64,000 bases of DNA, taken from positions 3,525,501 through 3,589,500 of the forward strand of contig CM018041.1 of assembly GCA_008638375.1 (NCBI GenBank), written 5' to 3'. Source of the stretch: Nyssa sinensis (taxonomy: Eukaryota; Streptophyta; Magnoliopsida; Cornales; Nyssaceae). Positions 12,501 to 24,696 of this stretch are shown piece after piece. Position 1 is the first letter of the stretch. The number at the start of each line of letters is the position of its first letter. The position numbers were made by a program, and so were the translations under genes. The notes beneath the pieces are model-generated. The model worked only from the letters and a program-made list of their open reading frames with translations. It did no database searches and had not been told where the DNA came from.

Positions 12501-14864
12501 CTTTTTTCCCTTTAGATTTTTGCACATGCGCCATGCGGATAAGGGGTGTAAAAAAGATGTGAGTGAGTAGTGTTTAGTATGAGGTGATAGATCACTACCT
12601 GTTTTGAATTGATCAAATGATTTCCTTCATTGAAGAGTTTCCTTCATATAGAAAAAGAAACAAATTTTCATGAAATGTGTTAAAAAGAGCTCCATCTTGA
12701 TTTATTGTAATGTAATAAAAACCCTAAATCTATACCTTCCATTCACCATGCAACTAGCTTTCTTGCCATAAAAATGCACTCGGGAGCTGGTTTGTTTCTT
12801 CAGAGTAGCAGAAAGCGTCCCAAAATTTCCATTTTTCAATGAAGAAAGCATTATTAGTTTGGATGAACTTTTACTTTGCTTTGTGGAGTCTCTGAAAACT
12901 CGATTGATGCCTTGACATGACCGAGAAGCTAAACTTAATGTGTAGACAGTGTCTTGGCAAAAAGAGGGGCTCTACATCCAAAAAAATATCATTATTGGGA
13001 CTGAAAAGTTCAGCAAACTATAACAGCATATCCACATGGAGATAAATAGAATCAAATGCCTCACCAAGCAAGTAATCATCAATACATGATTTGTCCCTCC
13101 AAGTGAATCTTGCAACATGCGAGTAAGTTTACTTTCCCTGTACGGGATGCGGCTTTCATTGGCATTAAGGGCATAAACAACATTCAATAAGGCATATAAA
13201 GACTTATTAATTCGAGTACTCTCAACAAGATTAAGAACATCACTACTCTTTCCTCTGGCATCCTCATAGCCTGATGAAGATGGAATAAATAAAAAAAAAA
13301 GAATTAGTACATCAACCTTTTGACATAATTGCTAAGAAATTATAATTTTATTCGAACTTTGAAGAGTTTAAAACCTGCTAAATCAACGAAGTTCATCTTT
13401 CCCACAAGTTTAGTATTTGAATTTTCATCACAAGATGAAATGTGTATTATTAAACCTTTGTGACTCCTTCGTGGCAGCTCAAGTGCCATCTTTTGCTTTG
13501 ATTTATGTGAACTGCCGCCACCGAAGTATAATTTGCAAAATTCTGAAGTGGATTTCACAGAGACCTAAAAGAAAATTTGAAAGACAGCAATGTTATGAGA
13601 AAATGCTACACAAAAACTCAATGTTTAAGTTGCTTGAAACCCATTTATCACAGACACCTTCTGAACTTGCCTGAGAAAGCCCTTTAAGTTTAATTTTGCC
13701 TTGGGCATCTTCCAATACTTGAACCTCACGCCGTTTGGGATCTAAGAGGTCATGAACATGGTCCTGAAACACTTCATAGAAAGATATGGAAACTAACTTC
13801 CCGAGTTCCTCTGCCATCGAGAGGATTTCAGCCATTGCCAACTCAGCCAAACCTGGTTTCTCCTCAGAACCCTTCAATTGGACAAGATATAGAGAATGAA
13901 AATAGCCATAATTCCCAATGAAGAGAAAAAAAATAAAAGGAAAGAATACAGGTAAAAGGAAAACCAACGTTAATTATGTAAGTCTTTCCACTGCCTCTAG
14001 CTCCATATGCAATAATTGACACATTTCGACCATCAAAAACCCGTGAAATCAAAGGCTTCATCTCTCTTGAAAATATCAATCCACTGTCCTCATTTTGTTC
14101 ATAGCAATAATCCACTTCATATGCATCCTTACGACTGAAAGACAGAAAAAACTCAAAACCGCAAAGCTTAAAACTCGAACAAGATTACTAAGGATATAGA
14201 ATGTTGAAGAAACAAAATAGTAAAATGGAATCTTCCGTTTCTCAATACAAGAATTTCAAAGAACTAATCCAAAATTTGCAATCCTAAAACAAAGTTCTTG
14301 TAAAAACACCTAGCAAAATTAACATTGATACAATATATATAGGCTGGAGCTAATCCCACTCCTATAATTGTTATTCACACTCCACTCATAGTAATATTAA
14401 TTGGAGTGAATATAACAAATTGAGAGCTAGTCAATAATTCATGATAATTTAAACCTCTTTACTTTAAACTCAAAACCCTAAAACACAATTCTTGAAAAGG
14501 AAAAAAAAAGTTACAGACTAAACATCATTACTGGAGGTGTGCATTGAACAAAGAACCTAAAATGGGGGTGTGAATTTTTCATCTTTGAACACAAAATTAC
14601 ATGCAAATTAGCCATTAAATTCAAGAAATAATGAAATCAAAGAAGACAGAACCTGGTTGATTGGTCTCCAAAGGAGATTGACACTCTGTCAGATGAATCT
14701 TCCTTGGGTTTGTGTACAGAGATCCACGGCGTTGAATCTCCATTTAAAGATTCAGATTCTCGATCAGTAAAAGCCCTAATTTTTGCTACAACTCGGACTT
14801 TCCGACACGGATTTGAACACGTATTGGGTTTGATATGATCAGGGTCTGGGGCCAATGAAGCCAT
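9581..14864 (-). CDS. KIN10C: Kinesin-like protein, KIN-10C / Kid (KIF22) type
   Basis: Plus-end microtubule motor with a C-terminal helix-hairpin-helix (HhH) module, as in the chromokinesin Kid. Seventeen exons join in phase to 669 aa: 14653-14864, 13969-14134, 13671-13871, 13375-13564, 13065-13270, 12747-12971, 12140-12229, 12017-12061, 11884-11940, 11738-11788, 11612-11663, 11225-11517, 11086-11132, 10306-10327, 10149-10217, 9942-9980, 9581-9625. The motor domain has P-loop GARGSGKT (residues 115-122), a switch I remnant RRSHKG, switch II DLAGYE, and IPYRESKLTRMLQDSLGG. A Ser/Glu/Pro-rich linker of many small exons follows. The C-terminus carries two HhH-like segments, GIGEKRATYILELREESPEP and LDDLKDIGLSAKQVKG. 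The start ATG precedes ASLAPDPDHIKPN. The intron at 13565-13670 has a GC donor. The linker suggests a mitotic or chromosomal role by homology only. Confidence 0.88.
10494..10785. repeat. Tandem duplication inside a kinesin intron
   Basis: Two head-to-tail units of about 150 and 140 bp start at 10494 and 10645, both beginning AAAAACCTAATGTGGATTGA. Both contain TTATATTGTTAAGAGGA, TGGCTGAATAATACTT and TATGCAATCC..ACCAGTTTTG. They differ by point changes and small indels. They lie in the intron between exons 10306-10327 and 11086-11132. Confidence 0.85.
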
Positions 14865-14966
14865 GGACGAGTTGAGTTTAAAAACTAGAAGGCCAAATAG
14901 TGTGATGACAGAAATGCTGTGAGATACAGAGAGAGAGAGGTGAGGAAATGAATTTAAGTTCTATAG

Positions 14967-14977
14967 TAGCCGTTACG
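14967..14977 (-). promoter_or_regulatory. MSA-like motif upstream of kinesin
   Basis: On the minus strand this reads CGTAACGGCTA, one mismatch from the plant M-phase-specific activator consensus YCYAACGGYYA bound by MYB3R factors. It lies about 105 bp upstream of the kinesin start codon. That fits a mitotic motor, but one short motif can arise by chance. Confidence 0.45.
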
Positions 14978-15938
14978 TATTTTGGCTTTCAAATCTGTGT
15001 TTTGGGCGGTCCTCCGACGCTCCCTTGGAAGTCTGCTGTAGAAGGCTTCCGCAAGGGTTTTTTCGTCATAACAGCCTCAACCCATGATATAACAGACTAC
15101 AAATAAAGGGCCCCAACAATACCTCGGAACTTGAGATAGTGTACTTGGAAAAACTCAATTTGGAAGTTAACTAAGGATTAAAATATATTATATCGTATTT
15201 GTTAGCATTACCCTTAAAAATAAACATCAATAATCATTAGATTAAGAGAGGGCAAATTCATTAGATTTATTTCTTCATTTTCAAAGAAAAAAAATAAAAA
15301 TTATTGACTCTAACAATTAGATAAATTTTTTAAAAAAAAATTATTTAAAATTAGTCCAATTAAAAATGTGAGCATTATTTCTATTTAACCCATGATAAGA
15401 TTGTTTTATCTGTAAATGATTCATAATTAAAAGACATTTATTATTATTAGATTGTGTTTTTTTTAATGCTTATGTTATATTATAATCGTACTATTCAATT
15501 TAGTTGATTGATTGTACTATTTCATTATTTTTATATAAAAAATATAAAAATAAGATAACAAATCTGACAATTTGAGTCAGGTGAAGGATCGGTCTAAATC
15601 CAATTAATTGTGAAAATGTAATAAATTGTACCTACATATTTGAAAAATCTCAGCATGAAAAGGTTAGTTTCATTGGATTGTTGACTTCATGAAACTCCTT
15701 TTCATTTTTTTTCCGATAAATAACTTTTTTTCTTATTTGAAGTATAACACTGATTATGTAACATCTTCAAAAAAAAAAAAAAATGGTGTGTGTACAACGA
15801 CTCAAGCCAAAATAGTATATATGGAAGAGATGAATCTTTTTATTTTAGATATGTCAACTTGCTTGATAAATACTTTTCTTTTAATAATATGAAAGTTTAT
15901 ATTTGTCCCTAAATTCACAATTCTAGGTAGGATTCAGT

Positions 15939-15999
15939 TGGGCCTTTTTATTGTATTGGGCTGGGCTAGCCTTCAGACCAACACAGACCTGCCAGCCCA
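15939..15999 (+). promoter_or_regulatory. Cluster of site II (TGGGCY) elements
   Basis: TGGGCC at 15939-15944, TGGGCT at 15957-15962 and 15962-15967, and the inverse AGCCCA at 15994-15999. Four copies in 61 bp. Site II clusters are typical of promoters of plant nuclear genes for mitochondrial and ribosomal proteins (TCP factors). They lie about 300 bp upstream of the CHCH start codon. Confidence 0.6.
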
Positions 16000-16298
16000 A
16001 TTTGCAACAAACAATGCCTTTTGCGGAAATCCTTAACTGGGACGTCAACTAGGGCTCAGTAAAGGCCGAAATTTTCCTTCGTTTTATTTTTTCTGCGTTT
16101 TCACAATTTCTTCTTTTCAGAACAAACCCATGGTGTAAAACAGTAAGTTCATCAATCTCTTTAAGATAATTTGTATAGTCTGATGTATATATGTATGTAT
16201 ATAAATAGCATTGTTTTGAGCTCAAATGGTATTTTGTGTTGGAGCAGGTGTTTTTGATCTGAAACACAAATCATATATTGATTCTTGGATTGGAGATA

Positions 16299-16511
16299 AT
16301 GGATGAGAATAGAGAAAATAATAGTGTGAAGAAGATTATGTCACCATGTGATGCGGAGGCTCTGAAGAAATGCTTGGAAGAAAACAAAGGGGACTATGTT
16401 AAATGCCAATCATACATTGAAGCTTTTAAATCTGCATGTTCTTTGAGGAAACCCAATTCTTCCGCCGAATCCGAACCAAAGCTCAAGACTGGTTTGGTTT
16501 CTGATCTTTGA
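16299..16511 (+). CDS. Small CHCH (twin-cysteine) protein
   Basis: Single-exon 70-aa protein, starting MDENRENNS at the ATG 16299-16301. Four cysteines at residues 17, 25, 36 and 47 form Cx7C and Cx10C pairs (PCDAEALKKC ... KCQSYIEAFKSAC), the coiled-coil-helix-coiled-coil-helix layout. Such proteins are usually imported into the mitochondrial intermembrane space by Mia40-type oxidation and serve cytochrome oxidase assembly or related tasks. There is no cleavable presequence, as expected for this class. The spacing departs from the classic twin Cx9C, so I cannot assign it to COX17, COX19, COX23, CMC or COA4. The upstream site II cluster supports a mitochondrial role. Confidence 0.75.
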   Translation: MDENRENNSVKKIMSPCDAEALKKCLEENKGDYVKCQSYIEAFKSACSLRKPNSSAESEPKLKTGLVSDL

Positions 16512-17889
16512 ATTTGCAGTCCTTCAACTTGAGTTGTAATCCATTTGAATAATCTAAGAGTAATTTTTTAGTTTATACTTGGAAACTTGGTATAAAGGAA
16601 GCTGTGGAGCAGTCACAGCGTTGGAAAAGCTTTAAATTGATTGTTTTTTATGTTGTTTTTTGAGCGATAAAAGATGAACTAACTTTGACCCCGTATGCAA
16701 CCCTTTTGCCAGCTTAACCGGTCTGGATGAGTAGTGAAAGAAGTGTGATTTGAAAAAAGTATACTTAAATGATAGTAGTGTTTGGATAAGTTGTTAAAAG
16801 CCTTTGTGTTCTATATATAAAAAATGGGCATTTCTGAAATGGGTATTTCTGGGAGTTTGGAAAAAACTCTTTTGACACTTTTCCTGAAACGAATGTTTGG
16901 ATTTGAAAATGTCTAAATTGAATATTTTAAAAGTAACAAAATAAATATTTGAATATCAAAAAAGCCGGGTTTGGACTCTGGAATGCCCATTTTGGAAGCG
17001 CCACCGCCCCCAAACATGATTCTCTTTTGGTGAAATTCTATTGGGATTATAATGTTGTGGAGAAGAAAAATTGGATTCAAGTGGCAACTTTGAATCCAGC
17101 AAGTTTACTGTTTCTATTGTTTTGTGATTTTATGGATATATATGCGTAGCAAGCAGGTTTTTATGACCACAATCCATTAGAATGTGTGGATGTGACGAAC
17201 CCTAATAATGGAAGGCTGCTCAGGTATCTGGAATAGCACCATTCTGAATCTTGATATGACGTGTTAGGAGAGCCGCAGTTTCTCCCTCCTGTGTTAAACT
17301 CCATGGCTCCAGGACTAGACTCCAGAAATAATTTCTCAACAACCAAACCTTTTATACCACTGGTTGGGCAGCTCTCCCAATATATATCTGTATAAAAATG
17401 ATTTAATTTCTAGTTTCATGGAAAACATTTACATTGCAATTTTTTTTCTCGTATGACATTTGTTTGCTCTCTCTCATAAAGAATGTGTCTGCAAATTGCA
17501 ATCCAATCTATAATAGTGAACCCTGTACCTCTTGTAACTATTTAGCGACTCTGTGGGGGAAAGAACAAGGGAAATGTCGATCTAAGATGCTTCATTCACA
17601 TGCTATTAGAAACTATTGGGGAAACCATTGAAATTTCTTAGGTGAACATTGAGAAAGAGTGGATTGAAGTTTCATACACTGGTTAAATTTATTCAGTATG
17701 CATGAAAAAGAGTTGGACTAAGCTTTTACCAGCATGGCTGAGGGTAATGAATATAGGGTTAGGAACATCATTACTTGGCTTGTTTTGAACTTAGGCTCAT
17801 GCTCAATTTGTCTGTGTGTTTGGTTGAACTGGTTCATGCCATATTGCCATACAACGTAAGGTAAATAACAAAGCTAGGATATTATAGAG

Positions 17890-18835
17890 TCTTAGTTGCG
17901 TTTGGATAGTGATTCAGATATGATTTTTTGAAAAATATTTCTAAAATGTGTTTCAGAATTTTGTAATTGATTTTTTGAAAACTGTGAAAATACGTTTGGT
18001 TATGTTAATCAAAATTCAAATTCTGAGTTAAAAACGGTGAAAATATGTTTGGATATAAAAAATTTTGAAAAAATGTTTATATACACCGAATTGAGTAGTA
18101 TTATTTACCTCTCTCTCCAATCTTTAACTTATAATTTATTAAATCTAAACATATTATAAATTGTATTAATTTAATTTAATAAATAAACATATTATAAAAG
18201 AGAAAAACCTGGACAAGGCTTGGCTGAACAGTGGCAAGAAAAGAGGAGGGGAAGAAAAAGAAAAGAAGAAGAGGAGAAAAAAAGAGAAGAAAAAAAAAAG
18301 GCAGCACAGGGGTTGGACTCGACAATGTTCGGCTGAACAGAGAAAAGAACAGAAGAGGAGAAGAAGAAGAGTAGTAGAAAGAAGAAGAGAATAAAAGAAA
18401 AAAATAAAGCCAACACAGGGGCTGGACTGGAGAAGCAGAGAGAAGGAAAGAAGAAGAAAAGAAGAAGAGGAGAAGACCCATAACTGGAGCTCGGGTGAAC
18501 GGAGACGCAGTGGCGACGGTGCGGCGAGTCGACTTTATCGTCCGAGAGCAATTGCCTTCTTCGACTACCCCTCCGTCACTTGCCATTCACAATGAATCAC
18601 AATGCCGAGAAAAATTGACTCAGTAAAAGCCAAGAAAATCCAAAGTTAATAATAATAACAATTAGTAGAGAGAGAGAGTGGGAAATTAGTCAGAGAGTTG
18701 AGTGAAGGTTTGAAGATACTGTTTTGAAAATCGTATGAAATTTTTTTAGAGAATTGATAAACAAACAGATTTTTAAATTTTTGAGTTTTTGAAATTTGTT
18801 TTGGATATGTATTCAAACACAGCCTAAAAACTTGG
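17890..18835. mobile_element. Probable non-autonomous DNA element with degenerate TIRs
   Basis: The left end (CTTAGTTGCGTTTGGATAGT) and the right end read in reverse (TTTTTAGGCTGTGTTTGAAT) are similar and oppositely oriented, the widespread plant GTTTGGATA-type terminus. Both subterminal regions are rich in TTTTTGAAAATT. The interior (18200-18580) is a purine-rich AGAAGA tract with three copies of a motif like GGCTGGACT..A or GGCTGAACAG, unlike the AT-rich ends. No transposase. Boundaries and target duplication are uncertain. Confidence 0.45.
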
Positions 18836-21296
18836 GGTACCCTGGTTCAATACTTAACAGACACCCTTGGGGTACCCTCCCCACAAGCGAAAGTTTGTGT
18901 TAAGAAGTTGTAACTGCCGCCGGGGGGGGGGGTGTTTACAACCGGGTCACGTGATCGAATGTTGCAGTTGATGGGTTGGTTCCAGTTCATCAAAATAAAA
19001 AAAAGTTGGGGTTTTCCAAATGAACCTAGCTAGCTCAGTCAATTGATGATATTAGCCCTTTTAATCTTTTGACAGAGAAAAGTGGTAAGTGAGGTTTGTT
19101 TTGGCCATACAAAGGTATCTTAATCTCTGAGAAATGACCTTCCATTTATCAGTTGAATGAGTTGTATCTGTTGCTGAATCTACCATTCATAATTTAAAAG
19201 AATTGAAACTCAGTTACCAATGATGGTATGCAGCTACACTACATTACTTCTGGCTGTATATAAAGCAGAATTAGTTTAAACATTGTTGTCATATAAATCA
19301 ACAATACATATAGGGGCTCCACTTTGAGTAGGCCATATATCAATAGTTGCAGCATTCAAGAATTGAAGACATTCATTCTGTTTGTTGAGTCCAATCATTC
19401 ATTCTGTTTGATGAGTCCAATTTTCTGAAAACTCAGACATGATCAACGTCTCACAACCACAAGACAGCATGAAAACAAATATAACCCAGTCAAGATTCTC
19501 CAAGACGTGGGGTTGTCGTCTCCCTCGTCACCTTTGGGTTCCCTTTTATAAAAGAATCAGATAGCATTTGTCTTCCCTCTCGTTGCTGCTACATCGGTTG
19601 CTTCTACTTTACTATTTCTGTAACTTTCATCGATCAAACAAGAAATAACAGGTGTTTGTAGAGTGAATCATTTGCGTCTTCATACCGATAAGTACTGTCA
19701 CTTCAGATTATTTAACAAATGCTGCACTGTCACCCATAAAAAATTGGTACAAAACCTGCAACCAAGTAAGAAAGATCCTGATGTAACATTAATTTTATAG
19801 AGAATAATTTGTGTGACGGTTGATTTTTTTTCTTTTCTTTTGCCGGAGTAGAACTCAAATTTTTAGCATCCTGCATTTGTTTGTATCTAATGTAGAAACG
19901 TGAAAGGAAAATTTGATGCATCGAATTTCTTAGAAACCATGTAACTTGGGAACTTATTATTCCAAAAAAAAAAAATCTTTAATTTCGAAATTGAAATATT
20001 ATTAATAAACTATTTAATAAGAATGGAATACATCATATTTATAAGTTTAAGAGACTACTAATCTGAATAGGAATCTACTAATTCCTATGTTAGGCTTGTT
20101 ATAATTAAGAAACAAAGAAATTCCAAAATTAGAAAAAATTTGAAATAAATAAAAATTGAGGTTTTTTAAAAAATAGAAACTAGATCAAATAATGAAAACA
20201 TTGTCGCAAACGAAACCCAATTTGAAATTTTCTAGACAAGGTAATTGCAAATCTAAAATTCACTGTAAATGAAAAAAAATGTCTAATTGACTAAACAAAG
20301 GAATTTGACCGAAATTTAATTTAGGCCATGGGCGAAGCTGATGCGCAATTTTATGTTTCACTGTTTTGAGTCAGAGTAAGGTCTCAATTTCTAAAACTGT
20401 GACCAATCATTTCTGCTGTCTATTAATACTTTTGTTTGGAATCGGACTTGGAATGCTCCCATTGTTACTCAAAGGTTTCAACAACTTGTTTTACATTAAT
20501 ATATTAATTTAAAGGGTTAAAGGGTTAGTTCAGTGCACGAGACTCTAGCCACTACATATTTGGGAAGTATCAATGCACGCAATCTTATTCTTAAAAACAA
20601 AGAGACTATTTCAGCAATTCCAACTTTTGACTAAAGCAATCTTTCCATGGCACCAAGGCCGCCACTCACTTGTTTGTATATAAAATTGGCTTACCTAACA
20701 TTCATGCTTATTTGACATAGCAATGGAGTTAGTCAACATGTCCTATAGAAGAATCTAAGCTCAAGAGCCTATGCAAAACAGAATTTGACAAAGTACAGAT
20801 AGCCAGCACACCTCCATCATTCCTGCTTATTGCTGCCCATCTGCTTGCAAATTAACAAATTTTAAGCCTTCTCCTCATTGACCTTCTTCACATGAAAAAT
20901 AAACAAATAAAATAAAATTCCTTAAAAAACTTGCCAAACTGCATTGTCAAACCTTTACATTAATGCCACGGTTGTACTTGACAACTATTGAAGTTGCTCT
21001 CTAGAAACATTAGTATAGAAAACAGAGCTGCTAATATACAAATGGCTGTCTATATTATATATAATGGCTGCCTCTTAATATATGTTTCTTTATCTGGGTA
21101 TGTATGCATTTACATCCGTTTGATCTGTTTCTGTCCTTTCGGATTGATCCTGATCTGGATTTTGATGAATTTCTATGATATACAATTTCCCAATAGTATA
21201 GTGTGCTATTAGGAATCTGTAATTGTACATAAATGTGTTTACATATACGGGCGTTTATGCATTTGAGTGTGTATGTATATATGTATTTGCATTTCC

Positions 21297-21305
21297 CTAT
21301 ATATC
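21297..21305 (+). promoter_or_regulatory. Candidate TATA box of the dioxygenase gene
   Basis: CTATATATC, about 75 bp upstream of the start codon at 21378, in a promoter whose flanks are conserved in the duplicated copy. The duplicate has CTATGTTGTC at the same place, so it lost the motif. Confidence 0.5.
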
Positions 21306-21377
21306 TAACCAACTAGCTATTTAACACCCCAACCCAACCGAACAAACTAACTTATTTTCTGATAATTTTAAACAATA

Positions 21378-22630
21378 ATGTCTGAATCTCAGACTTCCAT
21401 AGAACTTCCTGTTTTTGACATCTCTCAACCCTTTAACCCATCATTGCTCTCCTCCCTCTTTCTAGCCTGCAAAGAATGGGGTTTTTTTCACATCAAAAAC
21501 CATGGAATCTCCAAAGATCTTTACAAAAATCTCTGTTCTCTTTCAAATCATATCTTCAGCCTCCCCTCTGAGCTGAAACTCAAAGTTGGCCCCTCATCAA
21601 CCATAAAAACTTACACTCCTCATTTCATTGCCTCACCTTTTTTTGAGAGTCTCCGGGTGTCCGGGCCTGACTTTTTTGCCTCCGCACAGAGTTCTGCAGG
21701 AGTCCTCTTGAACGAGCCAAATTCAGAATTCAGGTACAGATAATATCACCCAAGGATTTGCATTATTCCAATTAGTTCTCATGGAATTTGAAAGAAAAAA
21801 AACTAACCTTTACACCAAAAAAATGGAATCATCACCAAAAAAAAAAAAAACAATAAGGTTCAGAAGAGGATATTTTGTTGGCTATCTGAAACAATGTAAA
21901 CTTAAATGAAATGTTATATAAAGCAGAAACAAAAGGTTTTGTTCTAAGTGTTGTTTGGCAACACCCTCTTAGTAATTCTGTACATTTCTAACTGAGCTTG
22001 TTTTTATTATTTATCTACTTGAATTCTGCTAGTGAAATATTGAGAGAGTATGGGAATTTAATGTCAAAGCTATCGAAGATAATTGTTGAGCTTGTGCTGA
22101 TGTGTTTGGGAGATGATTTTGAGAGGAAATTTGAATCTGAATTCAGTAATTGTCATGGTTATTTGAGAATAATCAACTATTCACCACCCGAGTGCGTGAA
22201 GGAAAAAGAAGTCGAGGGTCTTGGCATGCACACTGACATGAGCTGCGTAACAATTGTCTATCAAGATGAGATTGGTGGGCTTCAAGTGAGGTCAAAGGAA
22301 GGAAAGTGGATGGACATAAATCCATGTGAAGATACTCTTGTGGTGAACATTGGAGACTTGATGCAAGCTTGGAGCAATGGGAAGTTGAGGTCATCTGAGC
22401 ACAGAGTTGTTTTAAAGCGACACATAAATCGATTTTCTCTTGCTTTCTTTTGGTGCTTTGAAGATGACAAGGTGATATTTGCACCTGATGAGGTGGTGGG
22501 TGAAAAAAATCTGAGGATCTACAAGCCATTTGTTTGTGCAGATTATTTGAAATTCAGAGAGAGCAATGAGAAAGGGAAGTTTGAAAAAGTTGGGTTCACT
22601 GTAAAAGACTATGCAAGGACTGGACGATGA
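21378..22630 (+). CDS. 2-oxoglutarate/Fe(II)-dependent dioxygenase (GA20ox-like, DOXC class)
   Basis: Two exons, 21378-21733 and 22033-22630, give 317 aa. The donor is CAG|GTACAG and the acceptor TGCTAG. The N-terminal part has the DIOX_N pattern (ELPVFDIS, CKEWGFFHIKNHGIS). The C-terminal part has the double-stranded beta-helix with iron ligands in GMHTDMS and SEHRVVL, and the 2-oxoglutarate anchor NRFSLAFF (Arg-x-Ser). GLQVRSKEGKW and VNIGDLMQAWSNGKL are typical of the class. It probably oxidises a small specialised metabolite or hormone in the cytosol; the substrate cannot be read from the sequence, and similarity to gibberellin 20-oxidase is at family level only. It is the intact member of a tandem pair. 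Confidence 0.85.
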
Positions 22631-24696
22631 AAGTTTTCAATTGAATGACTACAACAATATTAATCATTGATTGTTTCTTTTGTGTGTAGAAGTGTTTTGA
22701 GTGAAAAATATGAGAGATTGAGAATAAAGGCTGACAATTTGTGCCTGGGGATTTGGGTTTGAGTACTTGTTAGTAGTTTCTTGGGGACTCAAAAGTGTTC
22801 ATGAATTATATTATTCATTGTATTTGGTGGCTGATTTGTTTATTTGTTTATGAATGGCAAGTTGCTAAGGTTGACCTTTTTTACTTGTTCATAAGTGATG
22901 CACACATGTATGTAATATGCACATATAAGATATTCAAATGAAAATTTCCCTACCTTAGCTAGAAATGGGGAACAAGGAGGACTGTACGGGCCAGTCGTAT
23001 CGTTACCATTTTGCAAACTGTGTTAATTTCATTGGGTTTGACAGGCTAAAGGATGAGTACCCTACTTGTTCAGAGTTTGGTATCATTTATCGAGAGGTGC
23101 AAAATGGTAATCATCGCGACTTTGTTGATTTTATAAACCCTAAAATAAAAAAATACGTAATTGAATATTCTCCGCGATAAAAAAACTACTGGCCTGTGGG
23201 GTACTTGTTCCCCATCAGAGTCATTACTACTGAAGGGCAGGAACAGATATAAACAGGGCATTATTATTCAAACTATATGATATATTAACTATATTGATTC
23301 TGTATCCTTGTCCTCCTCCTGTTGATTTTGAGAAGAATGCAAATGATTATAGCATGGTGAATCAGTTTGGGGACAGATTAATAATCTACACCCTTTTTTG
23401 ACAGAGCCCAATATTTTACTGGCCTCATTAGAGAAGTTAGCCATATGATAGCAACGAAACTTATTTTAAATGTTTTTCAAATCAAGTCACTTTCAAGAAA
23501 CTCAAACAGAGATTTTTTCCTAAAATTGGGTGTGTTCTCTATCTGTTTCTATCCGACTCCTATATTGTATATGTAAAATTCCTTATTCTTCCTAACAGCA
23601 GGAACCTTAAAATTCTACTTCTGCTGTAATGGAAGCATCAAATTTTTACTCAAGAAATTCAGGAAGCAGGAATTGATATAGAAATTTGAGTTCCTGATAA
23701 CCATGGATTAAAAGATTGATGATTGATGATTATCAATACCATTTTCAAGTAGGTAAGACTCCAATAATGGAGAACCTTCTATATTTTGGGTTTTTATAGA
23801 ACTTGCTACTGGGCCATCACCTTACATCACAATGCTGTAGATACCTCATAAATCAAGACAACTATAAGGTTCTTTCAGGACCAGAAACTGGGTCTTGTGC
23901 AGGGCTATCTTGGCCATCAGCCATAGGTGCCTGAGCTTTCCCATGGAAAATTGTTTTCCTTCTCCCATATGATGTAATAAAAAATATTACTAAGAAGCTT
24001 TGACTCGTCAACTTTCTAACTTTAATTTATATCACTTCCAGAAGGCGACTGCCCAGAAAAATATAATTTTCATTTTTTTTCAAATAAATGAAATAAATAT
24101 TTCAATAGAATTCTTTTTGATTATGCTTAGCCACAAAGTTTCCCTGATGAATATTCAACAGTCGGAGAATCAATAATTAATTAATTTATCCGGACGACCA
24201 TAGGATGGTGCACCCTTGAAGGCAATAAGGGGGTCCCTTGAGAGATCAAATGACACCTCAATTTGCCTGGCAGCATTTGATGATGGATCATTAGTTTACA
24301 TAATCATATGATTTAATACCCAACTAATAATATACTTGACAAAATGATTTTTCCTTATTGTACTTGACAACTAAAAAATTTGCCCTAAAACCTTGGTTAC
24401 ACAGTCAAGACTAATGCGATTGTCCAATCTCAACCGTTCATGTATTTCATGCACAACGATCACGTGCATGCATAAAATGCCCACACAATCACTCTAGTCA
24501 TAACAGTCCTTCACATTACCTAAAAAAGAAGTGATAACAAATATTGTACATAGCAGCTGCCTCTTATTGTGCATTGGGAATATGTGTGTGTATATTCTAT
24601 GTATAATGCATTTCCCTATGTTGTCTAACCAGCTAGCTATGTGACATCCCAATCAAACAGAACACAGTAACTTATTTCTCATAGTTTTAAACAATA
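22631..24696. other. Spacer of the tandem dioxygenase duplication
   Basis: Contains the 3' UTR and downstream region of the intact gene and the promoter of the broken copy. Several blocks recur downstream of the second copy: TATGTAATATGCACATATAA at about 22911 and 27508, and TTATGCTT(A/G)GCCACAAAGTT at about 24120 and 28303. The stretch 22960-23270 is absent from the second unit and is more GC-rich. It has a 71-codon open frame that I do not recognise. Confidence 0.6.

Larger units (their letters stand above)
14865..16298. promoter_or_regulatory. Divergent promoter region between kinesin and CHCH genes
   Basis: The two genes point away from each other, so this 1.4 kb holds both promoters. 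Close to the kinesin start, an AACGG mitotic-type motif lies at 14967-14977. Close to the CHCH gene, four TGGGCY motifs cluster at 15939-15999. The middle (15180-15900) is AT-rich and shows no gene. Confidence 0.6.
16512..21377. other. Intergenic spacer, CHCH gene to dioxygenase
   Basis: Holds the CHCH 3' UTR, a probable non-autonomous element at 17890-18835, a 27-bp near-perfect tandem duplication at 19368-19421, a G run near 18920, and the dioxygenase promoter up to 21377. I see no conserved coding sequence. The segment 20510-20660 has weak SINE-like fragments (GTTAGTTCAGTGCA, CATGGCACCAAGG) too short to call. Confidence 0.55.

Noticed and set aside
18176..18586. Two overlapping open frames of 119 and 136 codons, Ser/Phe/Leu-rich
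   Set aside because: Produced by the purine-rich AGAAGA tract inside the element at 17890-18835; low complexity in both frames.
22173..22529. Long open frames antisense to the dioxygenase exon
   Set aside because: Shadows of the conserved coding strand.
22965..23180. 71-codon open frame on plus strand between the dioxygenase copies
   Set aside because: Absent from the second duplicate unit, no family that I recognise, no promoter or splice context. Possibly an inserted fragment.
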